Assembly: GCF_022581195.2 (NCBI RefSeq)
Contig: NC_061455.1
Coordinates: 4,088,120-4,152,119 of the forward strand
Direction: 5' to 3'
DNA: 64,000 nt
From: Helicoverpa zea
Taxonomy: Eukaryota; Arthropoda; Insecta; Lepidoptera; Noctuidae
Shown piece by piece: positions 10,299 to 22,200 of the stretch (positions within the stretch are counted from its first letter, which is position 1; every line of letters begins with the position of its first letter). The translations under genes and the position numbers were made by a program. Under the pieces are notes generated by a model, which did no database searches, was not told the DNA's origin, and worked only from the letters and a program-made list of their open reading frames with translations.

Positions 10299-13200
10299 CT
10301 GTACAATATATTGCTTTATTAGTAAATTAATAAAGTTCATTCAAAAGTAGTACTGGTTAGGTGGTTGAGTTTCAAAAATGGTTTTAAAGTTACCTTTTCT
10401 TCTTCTAATCTCTAAAACACAGACTATGGAATAGACAACAAAAAGCTTTTCGTCATAGAAAATTGTGCGTTCTATAGTTCGGCCATTCAGAGAATGCGTT
10501 CCTGACACGTCGCGATTGAACTGACGACGTAACTACATTCATTGATTATTGATATAATAATGTTGTTTTAATGCTCCTCAATTGTTAAAACGGTAAACAA
10601 CCAGCAAAAATATTTTTATCGTAACTGCAACGCCATTGCAAAGTTACGTCGTCAGTTCAATCGCGACGTGTCAGGAACGCATTCTCTGAATGGCCGAACT
10701 ATAGATATAAATCGTTTCTGTTAATCTTGTATGACATCTCGGTAGATATCGACACGGTCACACGTCATTTTCTACAAGATCAACCATGAGTAAGGTGCAT
10801 GTGGTAACCATAGATATAATATTACTAAACAAGATTGCGCACGCTCAAAATATATATTTACGAAAATGAACTCTATAGTAACGCAATAAGGTACTAAATT
10901 GGTTGCATAATACACAGAGGCAAATCCGAGCCGAGAGGGATAGTTCGAACGGAGGCTGTTTGTCTCTTTCTAACACCTTGCCAGCATAAAAAAATGTTGT
11001 GATCAAAAGTTTTGTCTTCCCAAAAACAATTGAATCACTTATATTTTTATCTTATTTTAACAATTGTAAGTCAACAAATTAATAACAATCGCATTAATTT
11101 ATTCGTATTTATTATTAAAACATAAACAACATAAATTTTTATTTTGCTTTTTTTTATTTTCTAGCGGTAACCCTGAACATTCTTGGCGCGTAATCAGCAT
11201 TTAAAATTTTGTTTATATTTTTTTGTATTAAATCAATTTAAACTATTAAAATGGGGAAAAAGTGTTGCGTTTCTACTTGCAAAAGTGAATCCTATGGTGG
11301 TTGCAATATATCGTTCCACAGGTTAGCTAATAATAACATTTTCGTAAACCAAACAACTAGGGTGCCCATGAATTCTTGTAACGAGTCAAAATATGGGTGA
11401 TGGATTTTAAAACTGTTGTACTATTGTTATAGCTTCCCAAAAAATGAAGAAAGGCGACATAAATGGCTCTATATATGATAGTAGGGGAGGCCTAGAAGGG
11501 ATTTTGGGATTTACTCAAGCGCGGCAGATTAGTATATAGGGAGGTACCTATTACCCCATTTAACACCTCCACCAAGTATAAGCCCTGTATATGTAGCCGC
11601 GTGTCTAGAATAAAGGATCAGATTAGTAAAAAAATATATATCATCTGACATTCTCCAGCGCGTCAGATTAAGATAGGGTAAGTTAGTTATATGCTAAAAA
11701 GTGTATATTCCACTAATCTGACAATTTGCGATTGACGATAAGAAGTAGGAAGGAAGCAAACTTGTAAAAAAAAAAACGTCATCTTGACTTTCTCGAGCGC
11801 GGCTAATTTTTTTTTTATTTTGAAGGGAATAATTCAACGTTCACGAAAAATATATAATCTGACGATTCCCGTAAGCCGAAGTAAGGAAAATTAATCGATA
11901 AAGTTTAAAGCGTGCAGCTACATGATGCCGATTCTCCTCTCAGGTTTCAATTCCTCTCTCTCTTTTTTCAATTCAATTCATTTGCAATAAGTGTTGGTAC
12001 ATTTTGGGTCTTAAATAATCTACACTAATATTATAAAGCTAAAGAGTTTTTTTGTTTGATCTCGCTAATCTCAGGAAGTCATACTCATACATAATATGCA
12101 TATATACTGTTTTTAACGAAGACGATTCATTTTATTGGATACTTTCGTTAAATACGTGTGCCTTCCAGTTGCATTGTTTGTCTATCGTGATACCGAGAAA
12201 TGCCATTTCGTATACTTCTTGTAATTTATGTCCTCTATAATTACTCTTTATAGTCTTCTTTTTATACAGTCGTGGTGGCCTAGTCATCCGGTTAGACTGG
12301 AAGCCGACCCCAACATAGTTGGGAAAAAGGCTAGGCAGATGATGATGAGCCGTATTTTTTTATCTATATGTATTAAATTGAATAAAATTAGTTTTTGTAA
12401 GATTTACGCGTAGATAATTCCGTCAAGTCATGTTATTATAGATTCAATTGTATTGTTTATGTCACATGTATATTTATCAATGTCATTATAATTCAATGTA
12501 ATTATTATAGAAATGTATGTAATGTATGAGCAGATTGGTACACTCCGCCAATAGCAATTTCATACATATCATTGGATAGGCCTTTTTATCTAGAATAACC
12601 TTTATTATGACAGCTTTGTTGAAATGTTTGTCCGTTCTGGGATATAGATCAAAAAGTGTGTAAAAGTTAAAACTAAATAATCTATTGATATCATCATCAT
12701 CATCATCATCATCTCAGCCATAGGACGTCCACTGCTGAACATAGGCCTCCCCCTTTGATCTCCACAGATACCTGTTGGAAGCGACCTGCATCCAGCGTCT
12801 TCCGGCGACCTTTATAAGGTCGTCTGTCCACCTCGTTGGTGGACGTCCAACGAGGTGGACATCTATTGATATCTCAAGTTTTAAAGGAATACCAAAGTGC
12901 TACAACGTGTATGTCTTGTAAGTACTAAGTACTTGCTGTGCAGACATTGGTGTCCAAGATAAACTTGACAGTAAATACAAACTTAGACAAGTTGCATTGG
13001 TACTTGCCTGACCTGGAATCGAATCCACATACTTGAGAGGTTGGTTCTTTACCCACTAGGCCACCACGACTTAGATAATGATTATAACAAAATTAAAAAA
13101 CAACGACATTGGTGTTAATTTTTAACCCCCGACGCAAAAACGACGGGGTGTTATAAGTTTGACGTGTCTGTGTGTGTGTGTGTGTGTGTATGTGGCATCG

Positions 13201-16200
13201 TAGCTCCCAAACGGATGATCCGATTGTAATGCGGTTTTTTTTGTTTGAAAGGAATGTCATTCGGGAGTGTTCTTAGCTATGTTTGGTGGAAATCGGTTCA
13301 GGTCTTCAAGGTCATCAGCTCGTTTGTTAGGTGTGATAGGAATGTTACACGCTCAGTTTACTTGCAAGCATATGTGGGATCTGAAATTTGAAATACTAAT
13401 GTCTTCTGGAACCACTGAGCTGGTCTGCTGTTAGGACACGAAGATAGGAGACGTAACCCTGAACTGCCGTTTAGTAAACCCATCGAGTTTGGGCTCGTTG
13501 AATTTGTCTTGACGAGTTCTCTTCATGTTTCTGATTGACGAGAACCTGATGCTGGAAATGGGATGTGGCGGATGAAACCCTGGAATGCCGGAATGAAACG
13601 GATAAACCGATTTATATTTTTGCTGAAAATCTAGAATGACCAAAGGTTAATCTTTGTTGTTTCTCAATCTGTGCAATTCTCCCAGAGCTGGTTTGTCATG
13701 AGGATTGTTAAACAGCTTCTTTTGGCCGAGATCGCATATAGCGACCCCATCTTAAAATAAAAGAAATTAAATGAAAGAAGGAAAAATTAAGGAGCTCCTT
13801 CAAAAAGCATGAAATAAAATTAAATTATAAATTTAAAAAAACCCCCGACCCAAAAAAAAAGCACGCAATTATTATGACAAAAGGTTAAAAACGCTAAACC
13901 CTATAAAAAGCAAAAAATAACTTTTAACACTACGTAAGTACCAACTAAAGCATGTCAGACTAAACTAAATTTTGACGTGTCGGGGGACCGCTTTTTACCT
14001 TTAAAAATACTTACATAAATCAAATGATACCTACCTAATTACAACATTCGTATAAAAAAAACACGTATCTAAACAAAATTGTATAAAAAGTTATAAGAAG
14101 TATATGTAATGTAGTAGTATATAATTACTTCTAACGTTAGGCTAATAAATTAGAGCGGTCCCCCGACACGACAAAATTTAGTTTAGTCTGACATGCTTTA
14201 GTTGGTACTTACGTAGTGTTAAAAGTTATTTTTTGCTTTTTATAGGGTTTAGCGTTTTTAACCTTTTGTCATAATAATTGCGTGCTTTTTTTTTGGGTCG
14301 GGGGTTTTTTTAAATTTATAATTTAATTTTTTCAAAGAAAATTAGGTTACAGTATTGATTATTATTAGTTTTAAAAACTTTCCATTGTCAGATTAAGCGA
14401 GTCTCTCCAGATAATCGTCAGATTATAAGATGATTACGTTAAGGGTACATAAATGAACCATATATATCTTAATCTGACGCGCTCGAGTATTTCAAAATGG
14501 CGATTTTTTTTTGCAATTTCAAATAATGGCCACGAGTTTAGGTCACGTCTAAATCGTCAGATTATTGCATAAGAGACTTCGTTTTGGTTCACTTAACACC
14601 CCTTTTGAAAATCTGTCGCGCTCGATAAAATTATTTTTTTTCCCATTTTTAACTCTTACCTACGACCACCCCCACCATGGAAACAGTCAGATTAATATAC
14701 GTATGTTTTCAAAATGACGTACGACGTGCATGCTATTAATATCTGACGCGCTCGAGTATGTCCACGCAACTGTTTTTTTTTACATTTTTGAAAGTTTATA
14801 GCCGCTCCACCCACCGATGAAAGTGTGTGTATGTCAGGACATTTTTTTCTTCTTATCATCTAAGCTTCGCAATCTAATAGGTCTCATTGACGCTCGAGTC
14901 ACTCCCGGTTTAGCACTCTTGCCTCCCCTACTATGAAGTAGAAATACAAAAAAAACAGTCTTCACTTCGAATCTTCCTGCATTTATACTGCTAATTTCCG
15001 CTAATTATTAAAAGCCTTTATTAGTATCTTAAGGTCACAAACTGCGTAAGTTAAAACTTCAATACTAATCTGTGTTTAATAATCTTAGCAAATTCGGATT
15101 TGTCTCACATAGCTTAATCTCATAGTCACCCTATTAGAAAGGGACAGACAGCCTCCGTACTAACTGTTTCACTCGGCTCGTTTTTTGGGTTTATATGCGC
15201 AGTCCTGTTTACTAATATTATGTCTATGGTGGTAACTAAATAAAACACCTTCTTCATATCTGGCATTGTTCGTATTTTAAATAAAGAATCTCAATGTAGG
15301 TCCTTTTTTTACGTGGAGTTCGAAGACTACCACATTCTTAAAAAAAAAAAAAAACAATGATTATAAATACAACTTACCTTTAACATAAGCAACGCTGATG
15401 CCGTCACACAGCTTGAGTTCCTCGCACACCTGCTCCGGGTTCAGTTCCTGCGCCAGCAAGCTGATCACCAAGTCTGCGTATTTCTCTACGAACTGATCGC
15501 AGTCAGCGCGGACTGATTTAGGCATGCGCTTGCACACGTTGTGAATCACTTTCTTTACTTCGTCCTGAATGGAGAAAATATGTTTTTAATACAGGTTATT
15601 TTGGTTTTTATTATTTATTTAAATTCTTGCTAATATTGTTAATGGGAAAGTAAGCGTAACTTTAAAATAGAGGGGCAAGAATCTCTCATGAGGTGCAGGT
15701 AGGAAATCAGTATTAAAAGATTGTTTATACGAAATTCGACTACGTAAATAGTAAATATTCGAATACGTAAATAATCTGCTATAAAGTAAGTAAGATATAA
15801 ATATAAGTGTGCCTTGCCATCCACACGAGACTACAGAGTCTCGGACTTTTGAAAGGCGAAAGCATGGCCGCAGCCACCCAGAAGCCTTTTGAGACAACTA
15901 CATTGAAAGTAATGGTGATACAAAAGTGTACTGTTTTTCTGTAAATTAGTTATATACACAACATACCTCGTTTGTTTAAGTTTTTTTGTTTGTTTTACTA
16001 GGATAGTTTTTTATATGTTTTGTAAATATGTACATACCTCGTTATGTTTATCCTTGATCTCGTCATCGATCTCCTTGAGCACGAACTCGCACACGACGCA
16101 GACAGTCTTCTGCGACACAGTCGGACGGACCGGACGGCCGTTCACTGTGTTGTCGTAGATCTCGTTCGTTTCTAAACATAACATACATATTTTAGAATAT

Positions 16201-19200
16201 ATACTTAAAAAAACAGGTGAAAGCGAGAGTTCAAATTATTAGTCCAACAATGCTTGACTATGAACATAATCAACTATATTAGAAATTCGGCCAATTTTAT
16301 TGATATTTATCGAGTATGAAGTGATGAAGATTAACCCATTTAAAAATAAACTCTATTGTACTGGATGACTGCATGATACCATTGATAATTATTTCGGGTT
16401 GTAGAATCAATGGTCTACCTAAAATTACAATAATGTGTACTATGTAACTATATGTCTAGAAACCTTTACAAACCGATCAACATAAAACATACAAAAAAAA
16501 ATACTCACCAATATCATGGTCCTTGCTCGTCACCAACATCTCAGTAGGCAGCAGTGACTTGCCTCTGAAGTTGTTCCTATCTCCCCTCAGATGTGGTTTC
16601 TCATGGTACTTGTCAATGGCACTGTGTGTGGTGACCTTCAACGGGTCCTTGACCTCATCCTTACAAAGTTTGAGGAACACGCATATTTCCTGAGCGTTCA
16701 TGTTGGCGACTAACATCTCAACCAGCTGCGGGGAGTAGGTGTCGACAAAGTCAACGCATTCAGTTCGGAGTTTCGTTGAAAGGTGGGTGCAGAGGTTGTC
16801 GAGAGCTTGGCGGATGCTTTCCTGTGGGGTACAAAATTATGATTATTTAATAAATTAATATTTTATACTCCTTTGAAGATTAATTATATCAACGTCACTG
16901 TTGGTACATCCGCTTTATATAGCGATCTCATATAAGTTTTCTCTAACTTAGTTGGTTTATATTTTAACCATGTAAGTAATGTCTAGACATGAATAGTATG
17001 AGTATCTTAAAAACACATTTCTCGATCTGGGAATCAGTGGTGGCACTTGTTACCACTTGATAAACTATGGTGAACTACAGACATTATAAATACATCCCTG
17101 GTCAATATTCCCAAGGAAGCTGCTTTCTTATTGTACTCACTCATCAGTTTTATTAAAATTGCAAAACAGAAAGTATAATAATTTTACCTGTTATAAATAA
17201 AATCTTAGAATTTATTTAACTATAACACAAGGATAACATACCTCAGTATGGTTGTTCTTGAGCATGGTCTCTAGTTGTTCGACAGCGAACAAGCACAGCG
17301 GGCAGTTGGACTTCTCCGAGTTGATGTCAACGCGACGGACTTCACCCGTTGACGGGCAGACTCCAAGAGCTGGGCAAACCTGGGGAAAAGATAACATATA
17401 TGATGTTATATTAATTATTATATTATTGTACTTATACGTATGTATACAAAGAACTTCAAAATATCAACACTTATAAAAGTTTTATATAAAAGTTCACACA
17501 TAATCATTTCTTAGTGAATGTAACAAATACCTACATATGCATGTAAGTGTGTATTTTCCTGGTCATCTCATAATACATAAGAACTACTCTAAATGATATA
17601 AATAGGTATAAAAATAAATTATACATATGCAGATTTTCATAATTAGAAATGGAAATATTGAGAAATTTAAAATATTCTAGGGTAGGAAGCTACCATTTTG
17701 AGATGTGAACATTTTGCGTCCAGTTGTAATTTCGTAATTAAGACATGAATAAGTTGACATAATAAGATAATGCGAGAGTTTATTCTGTATTTAACGGTAA
17801 TTATATTATTTGTTTATATATACTTACGGTAGCAGGGTCGATTCTCTGCACCAACAGTGCGACGACAGCGGGTCCGTATTGCGTCACAAACTGTTTGCAT
17901 TCCGCGTTCACTGACTGCGGCAGGCGGTCGCAAGCCTTGTCTACTGCTTGGAAGATTTCGTCCTGCCAAAGTAAAAGATAATCATTTTATTTGAATAAAA
18001 ATTGCTCTCCATTAGCCGTTACGCTAAAATCCAATCCTTTAAAAATCCTCTTTAAAAAATGCTCTTCTTCTGGTAAAAAGTTCACATTACAAAATATTTC
18101 TGCATACCTTACAAACTATGACATAAAAAGAGATAATGAGTTTTACCTGAACTATAAAGCCGGTACTTGTAAATATCTACGGTACCTTTTGCTAAATGTC
18201 GCTTATTTGTGGAACTGCCACACAGTCTTTAAATATTCACACAGAACTTGTTTACTATTCCGAGGTAAGAAAATAGGGGTTAGTCAGCGCTCATGTCAAT
18301 GAAGTTTTAGTTTGTATTTTATTTATTCTTGTTTCTTCTTTGCATCATTTTTAGTCTGAATAAACACTATTTCTTTCTTTCTTTGTATAAAAATATTTAC
18401 CTCAGTCTGTGTATCGCTGATCTCGACCTGCAGATAGTGCAGGAAGTACTGGCAGAAGGAGCAGGCGGCCTTGCCCTGCGGCGGCACCGACACGAACATG
18501 CGCTCGATGGGCAGCGGCGGCACTTCGGTCATTACTCGCACGCTGGTCTGCTTCTGTACCGGGATGTGGGCCAGCTGGAAGGGAAATTGTAGTTATTATT
18601 AGAAAGTCGTAGCATAAAAAAAATAGTTTAAGTAATCTACAAATCTGTAATATTACTGCAGTGCATAGGCCTTTTCTCGTATAGAAAAGGAATGAGGGTT
18701 AATAACTTCACATATAATTTCATATATCACAATAGACAATTTTAGGTATACTTATTTATATGACAAGCCTTTTCTCAATGAGAAAACTCTATGTTGAGTT
18801 ACTACATAAAGCTGAGTATCAATGTTTTACACGGAGCGACCGCTTTTTTGACACCTCAACCCAAACTGACTGATTTTTTTCAACCATCACCCTCAATTGA
18901 AATTACAAATTTCGTCAAACACAAAAAAATCAAACGCACCGTGTCAGTCGTAGCATCTCTCTTGTTATCACCAATAAGCTTAGCGGGTATAGCTTTAACA
19001 GCCAGCTCTCCGGACACAAGCGGAGCAATAGGGGCGTCAGTCTTATTGCCACAGACACCGATCATGGCACAAAGGGTGTTGGCCTGTAGGTCGTCTACTA
19101 AGTACTTGTAGATCATCGGGTAGTATTCCTCGGCTAGGTGGAGACACTCGTCCTTGAATTTGCCGGATTGCTTGCATAGACCTGTGAAGAAGAATAATGA

Positions 19201-22200
19201 GTACTGTTTGTAGTTTTAACACCCCTGTAAACCACACTTACAAAGCATTCATATGTATTGTTATAGAAGGCCTGCAGTCAAGCAAACCTTTCGTTGCTAG
19301 TTTAAAGTTCAAAGTTGACGGAACGAATTTATTTCTAATGCATTAGAATTATATGTAAACTTGAAAACTTCACATGCTAAATCAACATCATAATCGACGG
19401 TTAGTAGTACCTACTTAGTAGACATACAATCACAAAATCTCTAGTAAAGCTCGTGTTACTTAGAGAGATGGCGGGAGATCGTGAGAAGAGCTGTGTGCGC
19501 CCCTAACATGGACGCGTCAACGTGACCACGACCGCTCTGCCAAGAGCAAATCGACAGAGAAGAAGAACATACATGATATTGATAGTTTACCTTTGAGCAC
19601 CTTGTAGAACTCGAGCTCGGTGGTGTTGGCGACCATGACGTCACGCAGATGCTTCACCAGCTGCTCGCACAGCTCGCATGGCACGTCACTTCAGAAACAA
19701 ACATATTTCTATGTTATAAGTGCTGTATTTTTTGTTAATATATGCGAAAAAGAAATATTATTTTTGGGTTTTAAGGTGTTTTTTATGGATCCTCTTAACG
19801 GATAACTCTTAACTTAACTTCAATCTTCTGTTTACTACGTACTCTAAAAACTCTGCCTAGCCTTTACCTATGCTGGGGTTTGGTTTCCAGTCTAACTGCA
19901 TGAAGCTGAGGGCTAGCGTTTTACATGAAGCGACTATCTATCTTATCTGACCTCCTCAACCCCGTTACCCGGGCAACCCAATAACCCTTGGTTAGACTGG
20001 TGTCAGACTGGCTTCTGACTACCCGTAACGACTGCCAAAGATGTTCAATGATAATGATAGTTATTAACTTACTCGGTAGGCCTGAAATCAGTGAAATCTT
20101 TGGGGAAGGTGAACTCGTCGTGCTGATGGAACTTGTAAGCGCATTGTCCGCTCACGTGGCACATGCTCTGAGGAGTCAGGTCTTTCTGTAGTGCAGCCAC
20201 TATGTTCTCGTAGTACTTGAATACCAGCATGGAGCATGAGTCTGATAGGGAGTCCATTTTGCGGCACATCTGCGGATTTTAAGGGGAATTTGTTAAACAA
20301 AACTTCATATATAGTGGTAATCTATGGGTGGATATGACATATTATACCAATCAACCAAAGAGACAGGTTACTTTTAAAAAAATCAGGTCTGCTTTCACAA
20401 AACAAGACTGATACAACGAGATATGAAGTTAGAAAGTAACTGTATAAGGTTCATTAACCGAGTGTGATGTAACTGAATTTGGGCTTACGAATATGCTAAC
20501 ATAACTATGGTAAAATAACATTTATAAAATTCACTTCATTCTTCAGCTTATAAACAAGTATGTAATGTTCATTTGTGTGCGTACTGAACTCTTCTTCACT
20601 AACCAAATACAAAAGCCTAGAGGACTTTCTTCACATTTCGCTGTTTCGACTGTCAACTTAATCAATTAACCAAATAGTAATATTTACCTGCAGCAGTCCA
20701 ATAAGGAAGTCCTCATAGCTGGTGGCGTCGAACTTCTTCCTCAACACAGTGACGGTGCGTTGGCAGTTGTTGCATTCCAAACGAAGGTTTAGCTGGGCGT
20801 TCTGTAGCAAATGTACGTAAGGAACTTTACTACGAGTGTAAGATGCGAGTGTAAACCTTAAGTATTAATATTCTGTACGGTTTGTTTTTTAGATTGGCTT
20901 AAAGGACATGTGATACAATTTTAGTGTCGCAAAAATTTTAACGTGTTGTTCAAAGGGTACATTTTGTTCCTGAAGAAAGGCAGAGGAATTTATTACTTAA
21001 ATATGAAATATTCAGTACTAGGATTTATTAGTTGTGATTTAAGTAAATATGTATACTGTAGACTTTTCTAAAAGAACTGTTATCAGAAGTAGGTGTTTGA
21101 GATCATCTTAGTATTTGAAGTAAATACATGTTTATTTCACACAATTTCAATATTTACAAGTACAAAAACATCCGATTCTATCGACAAAATAAAAGAAAAA
21201 TTGGCAATATTTACAATCGTGGCGCGATGGAAGGTCACCGCGTCTAATGTAATCGCGATAACCTGATAATATTGTTATAAACAGCGTGTCGTGACTAATA
21301 AACGGATACATTATTATTTTTTGAGGACTTATTTCAACGAAACTACTATTAATTTCTTTCTATGTCTTGTTGAAGTAGGGTAAATGGTTATATTGTGTAC
21401 AACTATCTAACACACAGTTGAATTGTTGAATATCTTTATAAATCATCATCATCCTCCTGCCCTTATCCCAATTTTATTTGGAGTCGGCGCAGCATATTTT
21501 CACCTTCCATACTCTTCTATCATATCTTCATTAACCGTACAGAAAATGAGAGATAAGATGACACTAAAGTTTCTTCAAACATAGACAGAAATTTGTGCCC
21601 TGCAAATATTCAAACTGCAAATTCTTGTTTTTGTGTTACTCATTGAATTGACTTTTGGTTTTGGGGAAATGTGTATGAAATAATAATACTTCAAGAGTCA
21701 TCAATATGCGACTTAAATACGAAGAATTTTGCTGTAAAATGATATCACCTATTTATTATTCATTCGAATTGATTAGTCACCTAAATATGCATTAAAAATA
21801 AATAAATTTAGCGACTTGAATTTCAACAAGTAAGTATGCCTAAATATATCAATGTATATGTATTGGCTTCTCATATCATTGTATAACGTTCAATATATTG
21901 TATCAATATGTATTAAAATAACATTGCATTAGATTTGTATAAACTTACGAATTGGAGATAATCTGAATGACATATTTAGGTCATCGTTACACACAAGTAG
22001 GTCAGTACAAAGAGCGTGTATGTATATTGTACATAACAAAGGCTTATTCATTGGGAACCATAAAGAAGTAGTCAGTAATGAGGTTGATATAAATAGGTTT
22101 TAAATATAGTTGCAGTACTCCGAACGAAAATAAGGAGCCATTTCCCACATAATGACGCAGATTTGCAATTTCAAAATCGCTTTCAATTAATAATGGTAGT

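Larger units (their letters stand above)
11479..14933. mobile_element. Unassigned 3.45-kb DNA element with mirrored subterminal repeats
   Basis: The ends are TAGTAGGGGAGGC and its exact reverse complement GCCTCCCCTACTA, flanked by TGA on both sides (11476-11478 and 14934-14936). A TA duplication with shorter ends is also possible. Both ends carry several copies of CTCGAGCGCGTCAGATTA-like motifs pointing inward: left at about 11514, 11653 and 11792; right, reversed, at 14470, 14610, 14739 and 14887. Extra short GTCAGATTA/TAATCTGAC copies lie between them. The middle holds only other repeats and no transposase was found. Subterminal arrays like this usually bind transposase. I do not recognise the family. 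Confidence 0.7.
10809..15228 (+). mobile_element. P-superfamily (THAP) transposon, interrupted and non-autonomous
   Basis: An exact 8-bp direct repeat GTGGTAAC flanks the element (10801-10808 and 15229-15236). Inside it, the ends are inverted repeats: CATAGATATAATATTACTAA on the left and, reversed, CATAGACATAATATTAGTAA on the right, continuing imperfectly to about 32 bp. Subterminal inverted blocks also match (cgagccgag, cggaggctgt and ctttctaa near 10935-10975 and 15125-15182). An 8-bp duplication, CAT-starting ends and an internal THAP-domain start (11251) are the hallmarks of P elements. A 3.45-kb second element is inserted at 11479. Without it the P-like copy would be only about 1 kb and has no transposase catalytic domain. 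Confidence 0.85.
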
